From: Stigmatella aurantiaca | GTDB lineage: Bacteria; Myxococcota; Myxococcia; Myxococcales; Myxococcaceae | DNA: 64,000 bases | Assembly: GCF_900109545.1 (NCBI RefSeq) | Contig: NZ_FOAP01000003.1 | Span: 488,473 to 552,472 of the forward strand | Direction: 5' to 3' | In this document: positions 26,052 to 34,525 of the stretch, piece after piece | Position numbering within the stretch: the first letter of the stretch is position 1 | Layout: the number at the start of each line of letters is the position of its first letter | The notes under the pieces: generated by a model | The model's database searches: none | Seen by the model: the letters and a program-made list of their open reading frames with translations, nothing else | Told to the model about the DNA's origin: nothing | Position numbers and translations under genes: made by a program

Positions 26052-26097
26052 GGGTGCGGTAGCCTTGTCGTGCAGGCTTCCATTGACGCTGGTTCAC
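26052..26097 (+). repeat. Direct repeat copy B (leader of the sensor-kinase-like gene)
   Basis: GGGTGCGGTAGCCTTG (26052-26067) and CCATTGACGCTGGTTCAC (26080-26097) repeat copy A with 12 extra bases between the blocks and one mismatch in the second block. It ends 19 bases before the ATG at 26117. Together the copies bracket the two-gene cassette 24442-25934. Confidence 0.7.
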
Positions 26098-26116
26098 GCG
26101 GTATCCGAGTCAGGCC

Positions 26117-28216
26117 ATGTCCTCGCGCAAGTCTCAGACGTCGATCCCCACCATTCGCTCCGATGACTCCCCCCGCAAGTCCCAGACCGGCCTGCCCTCG
26201 GTCCGGTCCTCGGCGGTGACCGCCACGGTCCGCCCGGAGGACACGCCGCAGCGCTTGGGCGAACTCCCGGGCGAGGCCGCCACCCTCGCGGACCGCGGTG
26301 AGGGCGAGGCCCTCAAGCAACTGCTCGCCGCGCGCGCCCAGGAAATCACCGGCGCCACGGGCGCGGTGCTGGCCACGCTGGAGCAGGGCGAGCTCGTGGG
26401 CCGCGTGGCCACCGGGAGCCTGGCCCGCACGGTGGGCGAGAAGCTCGGGCTGGAGCTGAACCCCGGCGGCGCGGCCTCGAAGGCGCGCCTCGTGTGGCGC
26501 TGTGACGACACCGAGGCCGACGCGCGCGTGGAGCGCGAGGCCTGCCGCAAGCTCGGCGCCCGGGCCCTGGTGGTAGCCTCCGTGGCGTGCGGCGAGCGGC
26601 TGCTCGCGGTGCTCGTGGTGGTGTCCGCCCGGGCCGGGGCCTTCGGCGAGGCCGAGGAGCGGGGGCTCGGGCTCGTGGCGCGCGGCGGCGGCACGCTCCT
26701 GGCACACGCGGAGGCGGCCAAGGCCGCGGCCGAGCGCGAGGCCGAGCTGAAGACGCTCCGGGCGCTGCTGCGGCGGCGCGAGGCGGAGCTGGACGGGGTG
26801 CTGCACTCGGTGGAGGGCTCCGCCTACGTGCTCTCCGAGGACAGCCCGCTCCGGGCCAACCGCGCGGCGCTGGAGCTGCTCGGCGGCGAGGGCTCGCCGG
26901 CGGTGCCCGCTGGGAGGGGCGCGCTGCTCGAGCGGCTGCAGCCCCGGGCGCCGGAGACGCAGGAGCCGGTGTCCCCGGACGACGAGCCGCTGGCGCGGGC
27001 GCTCACGGGCACGGCCACCACGCGCGAGCTGCTGGTGCGGCACGCGAAGGCGGGGGGGGACGTGCTGGCGCGCATCGCGGCGGTGCCGGTGCGCGTGGAC
27101 GGCGCGGTGGTGGGCGCGGTGGTGGTGCAGTCGGACGTGGGGGCCGAGCGCAAGGAGCAGTTCCTCACGCTGGTGGAGCGCTCCTCGGAGTGCATCGGCA
27201 TCACCTCGCTCTCCGGCCAGCCCATGTACCTGAACCCGGCGGGAAGGGAGCTCCTGGGCTTCGAGAGCCCGGAGGCCTTCCGGAGCGCCTCGGTGATGGA
27301 CACGTACCTGGCGGAGGACCGGGAGCTGGCGCGCACGGCGTTCAAAGCGGTGCGCGAGCGCGGCAGCTGGGAGGGCGAGCTGCGGCTGCGCCACCGGCGC
27401 ACGGGCGAGGCCATTCCCGTCCGCCACCACCTCTTCACCCTGGCGCACCGGGAGACGGGCAGGCCCGTGGCGCTGGGCGCGGTGACGCGGGACCTGCGCG
27501 AGCAGAAGCGCGCGGAGGCGGTGCGCGAGCGGCTGATGGACATTGTCGGCAACGAGCTGCGGGCGCCGCTGTCGGCCATCACCATGGCGGCCTCCACGCT
27601 CTTGCGGCGCGGCACGCTGGCGGAGCCGGACACCAAGGCGGCGGCGCGCATCTCCCAGGGCGCCGAGCGGATGGGGCGCACGCTGGGGCAGGTGCTGGAC
27701 TTCACGCGCACGTACCTGGGGGCGGGGCTGGTGCTCCTGCGCTCGCGGGTGGACCTGGACATGGTGACGCAGGACGTGGTGGCCGCGGTGGAGCTGGAGC
27801 ACCCGGACCGGCTGGTGCGCTACGTGAAGCGCGGGGACGCGCGCGGCATCTGGGACCGGGAGCGGCTGGTGGAGCTCCTGGGCACGCTCCTGGGCTACTC
27901 GCTGCGCACGGGCCCGGTGGAGCGGCCGGTGGACGTGCGGCTGCTCGCCGAGGGCATGGAGGTGGTGCTGGAGGTGCGGCGCGAGGGCGAGCCCATCCCG
28001 CCCGAGATGCTCTCGGAGATGTTCAACCCGTTCTTCTACCCGCAGTCGCAGCTGGTGGGCGGGGACGAGGCGGCGCGCGAGCACCTGGGGCTGGGGCTGT
28101 TCATCACCCGGGAAATCACCCGCGCGCACGGGGGCCACATGGAGGTGCGCTCCACGGCGGAGGAGGGCACGCTGTTCCAGGTGTACCTGCCGCGCGGGCC
28201 GGTGGGGCTGCGCTGA
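26117..28216 (+). CDS. GAF-PAS-PAS sensor kinase-like protein lacking the phosphoacceptor histidine
   Basis: A 699-residue cytoplasmic protein: a GAF-like domain (about 45-205), a short coiled coil, two PAS domains (about 230-345 and 355-470), then a histidine-kinase region (475-695). The H-box reads VGNELRAPL, so the phosphoacceptor is Asn479 (codon AAC at 27551-27553) instead of His. The N-box, normally NLLxNAL, reads TLLGYSL (Thr590, Tyr594), so both conserved asparagines are lost. The G2 box GLGLFITREI is intact. It is probably a pseudokinase that may still bind nucleotide or dimerise with a partner kinase. There is no adjacent response regulator. It has a Ser/Arg-rich N-terminal tail. 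Confidence 0.88.
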   Translation: MSSRKSQTSIPTIRSDDSPRKSQTGLPSVRSSAVTATVRPEDTPQRLGELPGEAATLADRGEGEALKQLLAARAQEITGATGAVLATLEQGELVGRVATGSLARTVGEKLGLELNPGGAASKARLVWRCDDTEADARVEREACRKLGARALVVASVACGERLLAVLVVVSARAGAFGEAEERGLGLVARGGGTLLAHAEAAKAAAEREAELKTLRALLRRREAELDGVLHSVEGSAYVLSEDSPLRANRAALELLGGEGSPAVPAGRGALLERLQPRAPETQEPVSPDDEPLARALTGTATTRELLVRHAKAGGDVLARIAAVPVRVDGAVVGAVVVQSDVGAERKEQFLTLVERSSECIGITSLSGQPMYLNPAGRELLGFESPEAFRSASVMDTYLAEDRELARTAFKAVRERGSWEGELRLRHRRTGEAIPVRHHLFTLAHRETGRPVALGAVTRDLREQKRAEAVRERLMDIVGNELRAPLSAITMAASTLLRRGTLAEPDTKAAARISQGAERMGRTLGQVLDFTRTYLGAGLVLLRSRVDLDMVTQDVVAAVELEHPDRLVRYVKRGDARGIWDRERLVELLGTLLGYSLRTGPVERPVDVRLLAEGMEVVLEVRREGEPIPPEMLSEMFNPFFYPQSQLVGGDEAAREHLGLGLFITREITRAHGGHMEVRSTAEEGTLFQVYLPRGPVGLR

Positions 28217-28228
28217 GGCGGCCCCGCC

Positions 28229-28258
28229 GGACGTGTCAGCGCACCGGCTGACACGTCC
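28229..28258. terminator. Strong hairpin downstream of the pseudokinase gene
   Basis: A perfect 12-bp inverted repeat (GGACGTGTCAGC at 28229-28240, GCTGACACGTCC at 28247-28258) with a 6-base loop begins 13 bases after the stop codon. No T-run follows, so it is a terminator-like or mRNA-stabilising hairpin; a protein-binding site is also possible. Confidence 0.45.
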
Positions 28259-28308
28259 AAACCCAGTCAAAGACAGACGGGGGCCCCTGCCGGCCCCTGG
28301 AGCGGCGG

Positions 28309-28325
28309 TTGGCGTGCTTCGTGCC
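28309..28325 (+). promoter_or_regulatory. Possible sigma-54-type promoter of the lectin gene
   Basis: TTGGCGTGCTTCGTGCC has GG at 28311-28312 and GC at 28323-28324 with ten bases between. The -24 half (TTGGC) is good; the -12 half is GTGC instead of TTGC. The predicted start near 28336 leaves room for the AGGAG at 28353-28357. Confidence 0.35.
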
Positions 28326-28364
28326 TAGCAGGGCCCGGCGCCATTCCCTCTCCAGGAGCCTCCG

Positions 28365-29354
28365 GTGCGGACATCGACGTTGAGACGGGCGGCCGGGGTG
28401 TGGCTGTGCCTGTTGCTGCCAGCCCTCTTCGCGCAGGCCTCGGAGGCGGACGGGGCCGGCGCGTGCTGGAAGCCGCTGCACGTGCGCTCCCCCGCGCCCC
28501 CGGCCGTGAGCGTGCGGGCTGGCGGGCAGTTGGATGTGTTCCTGCGCAACGCGCGCAACGGCCTCGTCCACCGGGTGCTGGATGCGAAGACGGGCACGCT
28601 CCAGGCCCAGGCGCCGCTGGGCGGGGCGTTCAGCTCGGAGGCCGCCGCGGTGAGCTGGCCGGATGGCCGCATCGATGTCTTCGCCCGCCACACGAACAAC
28701 ACCCTGTGGCACCGCCAGTTCGAGCCCTCGCGCGCCCGGTGGCTGCCGTGGAAGGGGCTGGGGGGGCTGCTCACCTCGGGCCCGGCCGTCACCTCCAGCG
28801 CCTCGGGGCGGATGGATGTCTTTGTCCGGGGGGCGGGCAATGCGCTGTGGCACCTCCAGTACGCGCCGGCCGAGGGGCGGTGGCTGCCCTGGAAGCCCCT
28901 GGGAGGGCTGCTCACCTCGGAGCCCGCGGCGGTGAGCTGGGGCGAGGGCCGCATCGACGTCTTCGGGCGGGGCATCGAGAACGGGCTCTGGCAGCTCACG
29001 TTCGATGCGCACCAGGGGGGCTGGGGGCGGTGGCAGGCGCGGGAAGGGGTGCTCACTGCGGGGCCCACCGTGAGCAGCTGGGGGCCGGGCCGGCTGGACG
29101 TCTTCACGCAGGGGGCGGACCACACCCTGTGGCACCTGCTGTTCGAGGCGCGCCTCGGCGGCTGGCAGCCGTGGCGGGCGCTCGACGGGGCCGCGGAGGC
29201 AAGGCCCGTGGCGGTGAGCCCGGCCCCGGGCCGCATCGAGCTCTGGGCGCGGGGGCCGGACACCATGTTGCGGCGGTGCGAGCTGGAGAGCCCCTTGCCG
29301 GTGCCGCCGGAAAATTCCCGGCCCTGGGAAGAAATCTCCCCGATGCCACGTTGA
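28365..29354 (+). CDS. Secreted PLL-type beta-propeller lectin
   Basis: A 329-residue exported protein. The signal peptide ends near AQA-SE (about residue 26). The mature part is a run of about six to seven 45-residue blades with the repeat GRIDVFxRxxxNxLWHxxF, then W..W..LGG. This is the hallmark of the PLL family of fucose/O-methyl-sugar-binding seven-bladed lectins. GTG start supported by AGGAG eight bases upstream. It would act outside the cell or on the surface, binding glycans of self or prey. It stands alone between a hairpin and the ABC operon, with a possible sigma-54 promoter. Confidence 0.85.
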   Translation: MRTSTLRRAAGVWLCLLLPALFAQASEADGAGACWKPLHVRSPAPPAVSVRAGGQLDVFLRNARNGLVHRVLDAKTGTLQAQAPLGGAFSSEAAAVSWPDGRIDVFARHTNNTLWHRQFEPSRARWLPWKGLGGLLTSGPAVTSSASGRMDVFVRGAGNALWHLQYAPAEGRWLPWKPLGGLLTSEPAAVSWGEGRIDVFGRGIENGLWQLTFDAHQGGWGRWQAREGVLTAGPTVSSWGPGRLDVFTQGADHTLWHLLFEARLGGWQPWRALDGAAEARPVAVSPAPGRIELWARGPDTMLRRCELESPLPVPPENSRPWEEISPMPR

Positions 29355-29426
29355 CAGGCCGCCGCGAGGCTTTATAGGTGCGGGCCTCGCATCGGCCATG
29401 AGGTCGCTTCACGAGGGTACGGCATC

Positions 29427-30416
29427 GTGTCTCAACCGATGATTCGCATTGAGGGACTGACGAAGTCCTACGGCAATGCCCTGGCGCTGCGCGGGGTGAG
29501 CTTCCAGGTGCCCCGAGGACAGGTGGTGGGATTCCTGGGGCCCAACGGCGCGGGCAAGTCCACCACGATGAAGATCCTGTCTGGCTTCGTCACCCCCACG
29601 TCCGGCACGGCGCACATCAACGGCATCGACGTGGTCGAGGACTCCGTCGTTTCCCGGCGGCTCATCGGCTACCTGCCGGAGAACAACCCGCTGTACGAAG
29701 AGATGATGGTCCTGGACTACCTGGAGTTCGCCGCGGACGTGCGCGGGGTGCCGCGCATCCGCCGCAAGGAGCGCATCCGCTCCGCGGTGGAGCGCTGTGG
29801 CCTGGGCAGCGTGCTGGGCAAGGACATCCAGCAGCTCTCCAAGGGCTACCGCCAGCGCGTGGGCATCGCCCAGGCCATCCTGCACGAGCCGGACCTGCTC
29901 ATCCTCGACGAGCCGACGAGCGGCCTGGACCCGAACCAGATCGTGGAGATCCGCAACCTCATCCGGGACCTGGGCCGGGAGAAGACGGTGCTCCTGAGCA
30001 CGCACATCCTGAGCGAGGTGCAGAGCACGTGCAGCCGGGTGCTCATCATCAGCGACGGGCGGGTGGTGGCGGACGACTCGCCCGAGCAGCTGAGCACGGC
30101 GCAGGGCGGCACGGTGACGGTGGTGCTGGCCTCTCGCTCCGGGGCGGCGCTGGAGCCCGGGCAGGTGCGCACGGTGCTGGAGGCGGTGCCGGGCGTCACC
30201 CGGGTGGAGCCGGGCGAGGCGGAGGGCAGCGGCACGCTGGGCTTCCGGCTGCGCTACGGGCAGGAGGACATCCGCCGGGCGCTGTTCGAGGCCTCGGTGC
30301 GCCATGACTTGTGCCTGCTGGAGGTGAAGCGCCAGCACGTGAGCCTGGAAGAGACGTTCCGCAAGCTCACCGGGGGCGAGGCCGCCAATCCCGAGACCGC
30401 GCCGCGGGCGGCGTGA
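29427..30416 (+). CDS. ABC transporter ATP-binding protein, GldA type
   Basis: A 329-residue ATPase. Walker A GPNGAGKST (38-46), a Q-loop region with YLPENNPLYEEM, signature LSKGYRQRVG, Walker B LLILDEPTSGLDP and a switch histidine in LLSTHILSEV. The C-terminal 100 residues are the extra domain of the GldA/DrrA group. It is the first gene of a four-gene operon (ATPase, permease, GldG-like, DUF4340). GldA-F-G is named for gliding in Bacteroidetes, but myxobacterial gliding uses other machinery, so the cargo here is unknown. GTG start. Confidence 0.92.
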   Translation: MSQPMIRIEGLTKSYGNALALRGVSFQVPRGQVVGFLGPNGAGKSTTMKILSGFVTPTSGTAHINGIDVVEDSVVSRRLIGYLPENNPLYEEMMVLDYLEFAADVRGVPRIRRKERIRSAVERCGLGSVLGKDIQQLSKGYRQRVGIAQAILHEPDLLILDEPTSGLDPNQIVEIRNLIRDLGREKTVLLSTHILSEVQSTCSRVLIISDGRVVADDSPEQLSTAQGGTVTVVLASRSGAALEPGQVRTVLEAVPGVTRVEPGEAEGSGTLGFRLRYGQEDIRRALFEASVRHDLCLLEVKRQHVSLEETFRKLTGGEAANPETAPRAA

Positions 30417-30459
30417 GGCCCTCCGCTCCGGTTGCTTTTCAATTCATTCGAGGGTGCGC

Positions 30460-31179
30460 ATGGGAATGATGCTTGCCATTGCCCGGCGTGAGTTCAGGGC
30501 GTTCTTCAACTCGCCGATCGCCTACATCGTGCTCGGCGGCTTCCTGCTCACGCTCGGGTGGTTCTACTTCAGTACGCTGTTCGTCGCGGGCCAGGCCTCG
30601 ATGCGGGGCTTCTTCGGGCTGGCGCCGGTGCTCTTCGTCGTCTTCATCCCGGCCATCACCATGCGGCTCATCGCCGAGGAGCGGAAGACGGGCACGCTGG
30701 AGCTGCTGCTCACCATGCCGCTGCATGACTGGCAGGTGGTGGTGGGCAAGTTCTTCGCGGCCATGGGCATGGTGGGCGTGGGGCTCCTGCTCACGCTGCC
30801 GTACCCGCTGAGCGTGGCGGCGCTTACCGCGGAGGGCGCCTCGTTCGACTGGGGCCCGGTGGCCATGGGCTACCTGGGGCTGATGCTGATGGCCTCCAGC
30901 TTCCTGTCCATCGGCATGTGGGCCAGCGCCCTGAGCAAGAACCAGATCGTCGGCTTCATCGTCGGGCTGGTGCTGTGCTTCGCCTTCTACTTCGTGGACA
31001 AGTTCGCGGTGGTGCTGCCGCAGGGGCTCGCGGCGGTGCTGCAGTACCTCTCGGTGGACTACCACTTCGAGAACATCGCCAAGGGCGTGCTCGACTCGCG
31101 CGATGTCCTCTACTACGTGACGATCACGGTGATCGCGCTGGGCCTGACGGCGCGCAGCGTGAACACCACCCGGCAGTGA
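30460..31179 (+). CDS. ABC-2 type permease, GldF-like
   Basis: A 239-residue inner-membrane protein with six hydrophobic segments: SPIAYIVLGGFLLTLGWFYF first, VLFVVFIPAITM second, and the last near YYVTITVIALGL. The RLIAEERKTGTLELLLTMP motif between segments 2 and 3 is typical of ABC-2 permeases. ATG 30460 is preferred because GAGG lies six bases before it. It pairs with the ATPase at 29427 and the GldG-like protein at 31188. Confidence 0.9.
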   Translation: MGMMLAIARREFRAFFNSPIAYIVLGGFLLTLGWFYFSTLFVAGQASMRGFFGLAPVLFVVFIPAITMRLIAEERKTGTLELLLTMPLHDWQVVVGKFFAAMGMVGVGLLLTLPYPLSVAALTAEGASFDWGPVAMGYLGLMLMASSFLSIGMWASALSKNQIVGFIVGLVLCFAFYFVDKFAVVLPQGLAAVLQYLSVDYHFENIAKGVLDSRDVLYYVTITVIALGLTARSVNTTRQ

Positions 31180-31187
31180 GGCCCGTG

Positions 31188-32816
31188 ATGAACAAGTACA
31201 CGCTCAACACCACCATCCTGCTCATCACCGTCACCGGCATCTTCGTGCTGCTCAACATCCTGGGCCTGCGCCTCTTCACGCGCGTGGATTTCACCCGGGA
31301 CCAGCACTACACGCTCTCGGACGCCTCCAAGAAGGCGATGGCGGAGCTGAAGGATCCGGTCACCGTCACCGCGTACTTCACCGAGCAGCTGCCGCCGCCG
31401 TACGCGAGCAACGCCCGCTACGTGCGGGACTTGCTGGAGGAGTACCGCGCCGCCTCCAAGGGCCGGCTGAGCTTCGAGTTCGTGGACCCCATGTCCCAGG
31501 AGACGGACGCGGACAAGGAGGCCAAGCGCGAGACGAAGCGCGACATCTTCGGCCGCGCCTACCGCGAGCCGACTTCGGTGGAGCGCGAGCTCGCCGAGCA
31601 GGGCATCCAGCCGGTGGAAGTGCGCGTGGTGGAGGAGGACCAGGTGCAGACGAAGCGGGCCTACATGGGGCTCGTCATCCAGCACCAGGAGAAGAAGGAG
31701 ATCATCCCGGTGCTCGCGGACACGCAGACGCTGGAGTACGACTTCACCACGCTGGTGCGCAAGCTGACGCGCCCCAAGACGCCGGTGTTCGGGGTGCTCC
31801 AGGGGCACGGCGAGCCCGCGCTCCAGGAGAAGCTGCGGCGCATGCAGCAGCTCCTCGGCCAGCTCTATGAGGTCCGCCCGGTGGACCTGGGCTCGGCGGA
31901 CCGGGTGGACGCGGCGGTGGATGCGCTGTTCGTCATCGGACCGAAGACGGCGCTGCCGCCCAACGCGCTCAAGGCCATCGACCAGTTCCTCATGGAGGGC
32001 AAGAGCGTGGCGTTCTTCCTGGATGCCGTGCAGGTGGACCCGCGCACCTTCCAGCCGGCGGACGCGGAGCACGGCCTCGGGCCACTCCTGGCCACCTACG
32101 GGGTGAAGCTCGGGGACCAGCTCGTGGCGGACGCGCGCTCGGGGCAGCTCGCCATGCAGGAGCAGCGCGGCATGATGGTCATCGACGTGCCGGTGCCCTA
32201 CCCGTTCATCCCGCTGCTGGCGCAGCTGGAGGGCGACAGCCCGGTGTCCAAGGGGATTGGCGGGGTGATGCTGCCCTTCACCACGCAGGTGACGCTCCAG
32301 ACGCCCGCGGGCGTGCAGGGCACGGTGCTGGCGAAGTCCTCGAGGACGAGCTGGCTGGAGTCCAAGCCCTTCAACATCGACCCGCGGCGCGACTGGCGCA
32401 CGGAGACGCCGTCCGTGGGCGGGCCCTATCCGCTCATTGTCCAGGTGTCCGGCAAGCTCAAGAGCCACTTCGCGGAGGAGGCGGGCATGAGCGCCGCCAC
32501 GCCGATGCGGGCCGAGAGCCAGGGCGAGCCCCGCGTCATCGTCGCGGGCGGCTCGGCGGTGGTGTGGGATGACTTCATGGGGCAGGCGAACCAGGCGTTC
32601 CTGCTCAACGTGGCGGACTGGCTGCTCCTGGACGCGGGGCTGCTCAACATGCGCACCCGGGGCCTGGCAGAGGCGCCGCTGGAGAAGGACCTGCCGGAGG
32701 CCACGCGCAACGCCGTGAAGTACGGCAACGTGCTGGGCATTCCGTTCCTGCTGACCGCTTTTGGCCTGGTGCGCTGGCGCCTGCGGGAATCGCGCCGCGG
32801 CCGGGTCACCGTCTGA
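31188..32816 (+). CDS. GldG-family ABC-type membrane-anchored protein
   Basis: A 542-residue protein with an N-terminal membrane helix (about 9-28), a large periplasmic part matching the GldG/ABC_transp_aux layout (VDFTRDQHYTLSDAS, then TVTAYFTEQLPPPY, VRDLLEEYR, FEFVDP), and a C-terminal membrane helix near GIPFLLTAFGLVRW with a basic end. Such proteins work with GldA/F-type ATPase and permease. ATG 31188 follows the permease stop by 8 bases. Confidence 0.88.
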   Translation: MNKYTLNTTILLITVTGIFVLLNILGLRLFTRVDFTRDQHYTLSDASKKAMAELKDPVTVTAYFTEQLPPPYASNARYVRDLLEEYRAASKGRLSFEFVDPMSQETDADKEAKRETKRDIFGRAYREPTSVERELAEQGIQPVEVRVVEEDQVQTKRAYMGLVIQHQEKKEIIPVLADTQTLEYDFTTLVRKLTRPKTPVFGVLQGHGEPALQEKLRRMQQLLGQLYEVRPVDLGSADRVDAAVDALFVIGPKTALPPNALKAIDQFLMEGKSVAFFLDAVQVDPRTFQPADAEHGLGPLLATYGVKLGDQLVADARSGQLAMQEQRGMMVIDVPVPYPFIPLLAQLEGDSPVSKGIGGVMLPFTTQVTLQTPAGVQGTVLAKSSRTSWLESKPFNIDPRRDWRTETPSVGGPYPLIVQVSGKLKSHFAEEAGMSAATPMRAESQGEPRVIVAGGSAVVWDDFMGQANQAFLLNVADWLLLDAGLLNMRTRGLAEAPLEKDLPEATRNAVKYGNVLGIPFLLTAFGLVRWRLRESRRGRVTV

Positions 32817-32834
32817 GCCTGAGGAGACGACGCG

Positions 32835-34307
32835 ATGAAGAAGGCAACCCTCATCGTTGTAGGCATCTTCGCCGTGCTGCTCGCCGTGGTGCTCGCCACG
32901 CGCGAGGACCGGGTGAGCGTGGGCGTGCGCAAGCTCGAGCTGCCCAAGGTGGACAAGGACCAGGTGTCCGCCCTGGAGCTGGGCGGGGCGCGCAAGGTCC
33001 GGCTGGAGAAGGAGGGCGAGGCGTGGCGGGTGATGGACCCCGGGCAGCCGGCGCAGAAGTACGCGGCGGAGGCCTCCCAGGTCTCCCGCGCGCTGGAGGC
33101 GCTGGGCGGGCTTCGCAACCTGGACTTCGTGACGGATCGCGCGGAGGCGCAGGCGGAGTATGGGCTGGATGACGCCCAGGGGCTCACGCTCCAGGTGACG
33201 CAGGGCGGCGCGCCGGCGGTGGCGCTGGTGCTCGGCAAGGCGGCGAAGAATGGCGGCACCTACGTGCGCAAGGCGGGCACGAACGAGGTGTTCGTGGCGC
33301 GCGGTGGGCTGGACGCGGCGGTGCGCAAGGACGTGAAGGACTGGCGCGAGCGCACGATGCTCTCGCTCAAGCCGGAGGAGATGACTCAGCTCACCCTGCG
33401 CTCGAAGGACGGCGAGGTGCTGACGCTGAACGCCGGGGGCAAGCCCGGCACGTGGAGCGTGGCGGAGGGCACGGTGCTCCCGCCGGGCTTCCGGTTCGAC
33501 GCGGAGCAGGCGGATCAGGTGGCGCGGCAGCTCGCCACGCTGCGCGCCGAGGACTTCCTGGAGGGCGAGGCGGCGGCGGACACGGCCACGGGGCTGGGCG
33601 GCGCGCACGACGCGGTGGAGGCGAAGCTCAAGGACGGCAAGAGCGTCACGGTGCACCTGGGCCCGCCGGGCCCGGCGGTGGCGGCGCGCGTGGAGGGCAA
33701 CCCGCAGGTGTTCCAGCTCCCGGCCTACAGCGCGGAAGTGCTGCGCAAGCGCCTGGCGGACCTGCGGGACTTGCACCTGTTCCGGTTCGATCCGACGAAG
33801 GTGACGAAGCTCAAGCTGCAGTCGGGCACGACGGTGGTGCAGGCGGCGCGGCACGGGGACCAGTGGCAGGTCATCGAGCCGAGGAAGCTGCCGGAGGGCT
33901 TCGCGTTCGACTCGAACCAGGTGGAGGCCACCCTGGGCTGGGTGAGCTCGCTGCGCGCGGCGCGGCTGCTGGAGGGAACGCGGACCGATGCCCAGCTGGG
34001 CGTGGGCGCGCCCACGGCGCTCATCGAGGTGTCCCTGGAGGGCGTGCGGCCGCAGGAGCTGCGGCTGGGCAAGGAGGCGCCGGCGGGCACGGACGGGCTG
34101 AAGGAAGTCTTTGCCCGGACCACGCTGGACACGCTGGCCTATGCCGTGCCCGAGCACGTGAAGGCGCGGCTGGGGCAGGGGCTCCAGCTCTTCGAGAAGC
34201 CGGCGATGCCCCCGGGCGGGCCGGGCTCGATGCAGGGCCTGGACCAGCTGCCCCCGGAGGTGCGCAAGCAGATCGAGGAGCAGCTCCGCGCGCGGCAGAT
34301 GCAGTAG
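32835..34307 (+). CDS. DUF4340 domain protein
   Basis: A 490-residue protein anchored by one N-terminal helix (LIVVGIFAVLLAVVLA). The rest has repeated modules of the DUF4340 type: WRV followed by ASQVSRALEALGGLRNLDFV, then YGLDDAQ, LVLGKAAKNGGTYVR and VAR near 150, and a second related half from about 165 (LTLRSKDGEVLTL, then FDAEQADQVARQLATLRAEDFLEG). A third such module follows. DUF4340 proteins commonly follow GldG-like genes and are presumed periplasmic partners. It closes the operon begun at 29427. Confidence 0.85.
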   Translation: MKKATLIVVGIFAVLLAVVLATREDRVSVGVRKLELPKVDKDQVSALELGGARKVRLEKEGEAWRVMDPGQPAQKYAAEASQVSRALEALGGLRNLDFVTDRAEAQAEYGLDDAQGLTLQVTQGGAPAVALVLGKAAKNGGTYVRKAGTNEVFVARGGLDAAVRKDVKDWRERTMLSLKPEEMTQLTLRSKDGEVLTLNAGGKPGTWSVAEGTVLPPGFRFDAEQADQVARQLATLRAEDFLEGEAAADTATGLGGAHDAVEAKLKDGKSVTVHLGPPGPAVAARVEGNPQVFQLPAYSAEVLRKRLADLRDLHLFRFDPTKVTKLKLQSGTTVVQAARHGDQWQVIEPRKLPEGFAFDSNQVEATLGWVSSLRAARLLEGTRTDAQLGVGAPTALIEVSLEGVRPQELRLGKEAPAGTDGLKEVFARTTLDTLAYAVPEHVKARLGQGLQLFEKPAMPPGGPGSMQGLDQLPPEVRKQIEEQLRARQMQ

Positions 34308-34471
34308 GTGCCCAGGACGGGCACGCGGTTCTTCGGCGGCACGGGGCGGACCGAGGCGGGGCTGCCGGGCAAGGTGACGGAGGCGGTGGCCAGGCCCGCG
34401 ATGAACGCGGGTGAGGCCATGTCCACTGGGATGCAGTACGCTGACACCTCCCTGCTCGACTGAGCCCCGCG

Positions 34472-34489
34472 GCTCCGGTGCACCGGAGC
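34472..34489. promoter_or_regulatory. Perfect 18-bp palindrome before the TonB-receptor gene
   Basis: GCTCCGGTGCACCGGAGC is identical on both strands and lies 37 bases before the ATG at 34526, in the 218-base gap after the DUF4340 gene. It could be an operator for the receptor operon or, as a 7-bp stem with a TGCA loop, part of a terminator. A 51-codon open frame (GTG 34308 to TGA 34463) also lies in this gap but has no supporting signal. Confidence 0.4.
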
Positions 34490-34525
34490 ACGGACGCCCC
34501 TCTCCTTGCCGCTGAACCTGACTCC

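Noticed and set aside
31113..34157. Minus-strand frame of about 1000 codons across the GldG-like and DUF4340 genes
   Set aside because: It crosses two real genes and has shadow-type composition (Arg/His/Leu/Gln).
34308..34463. 51-codon frame after the DUF4340 gene
   Set aside because: Begins at the preceding stop with a bare GTG, no Shine-Dalgarno sequence of its own and no recognisable product; likely chance.
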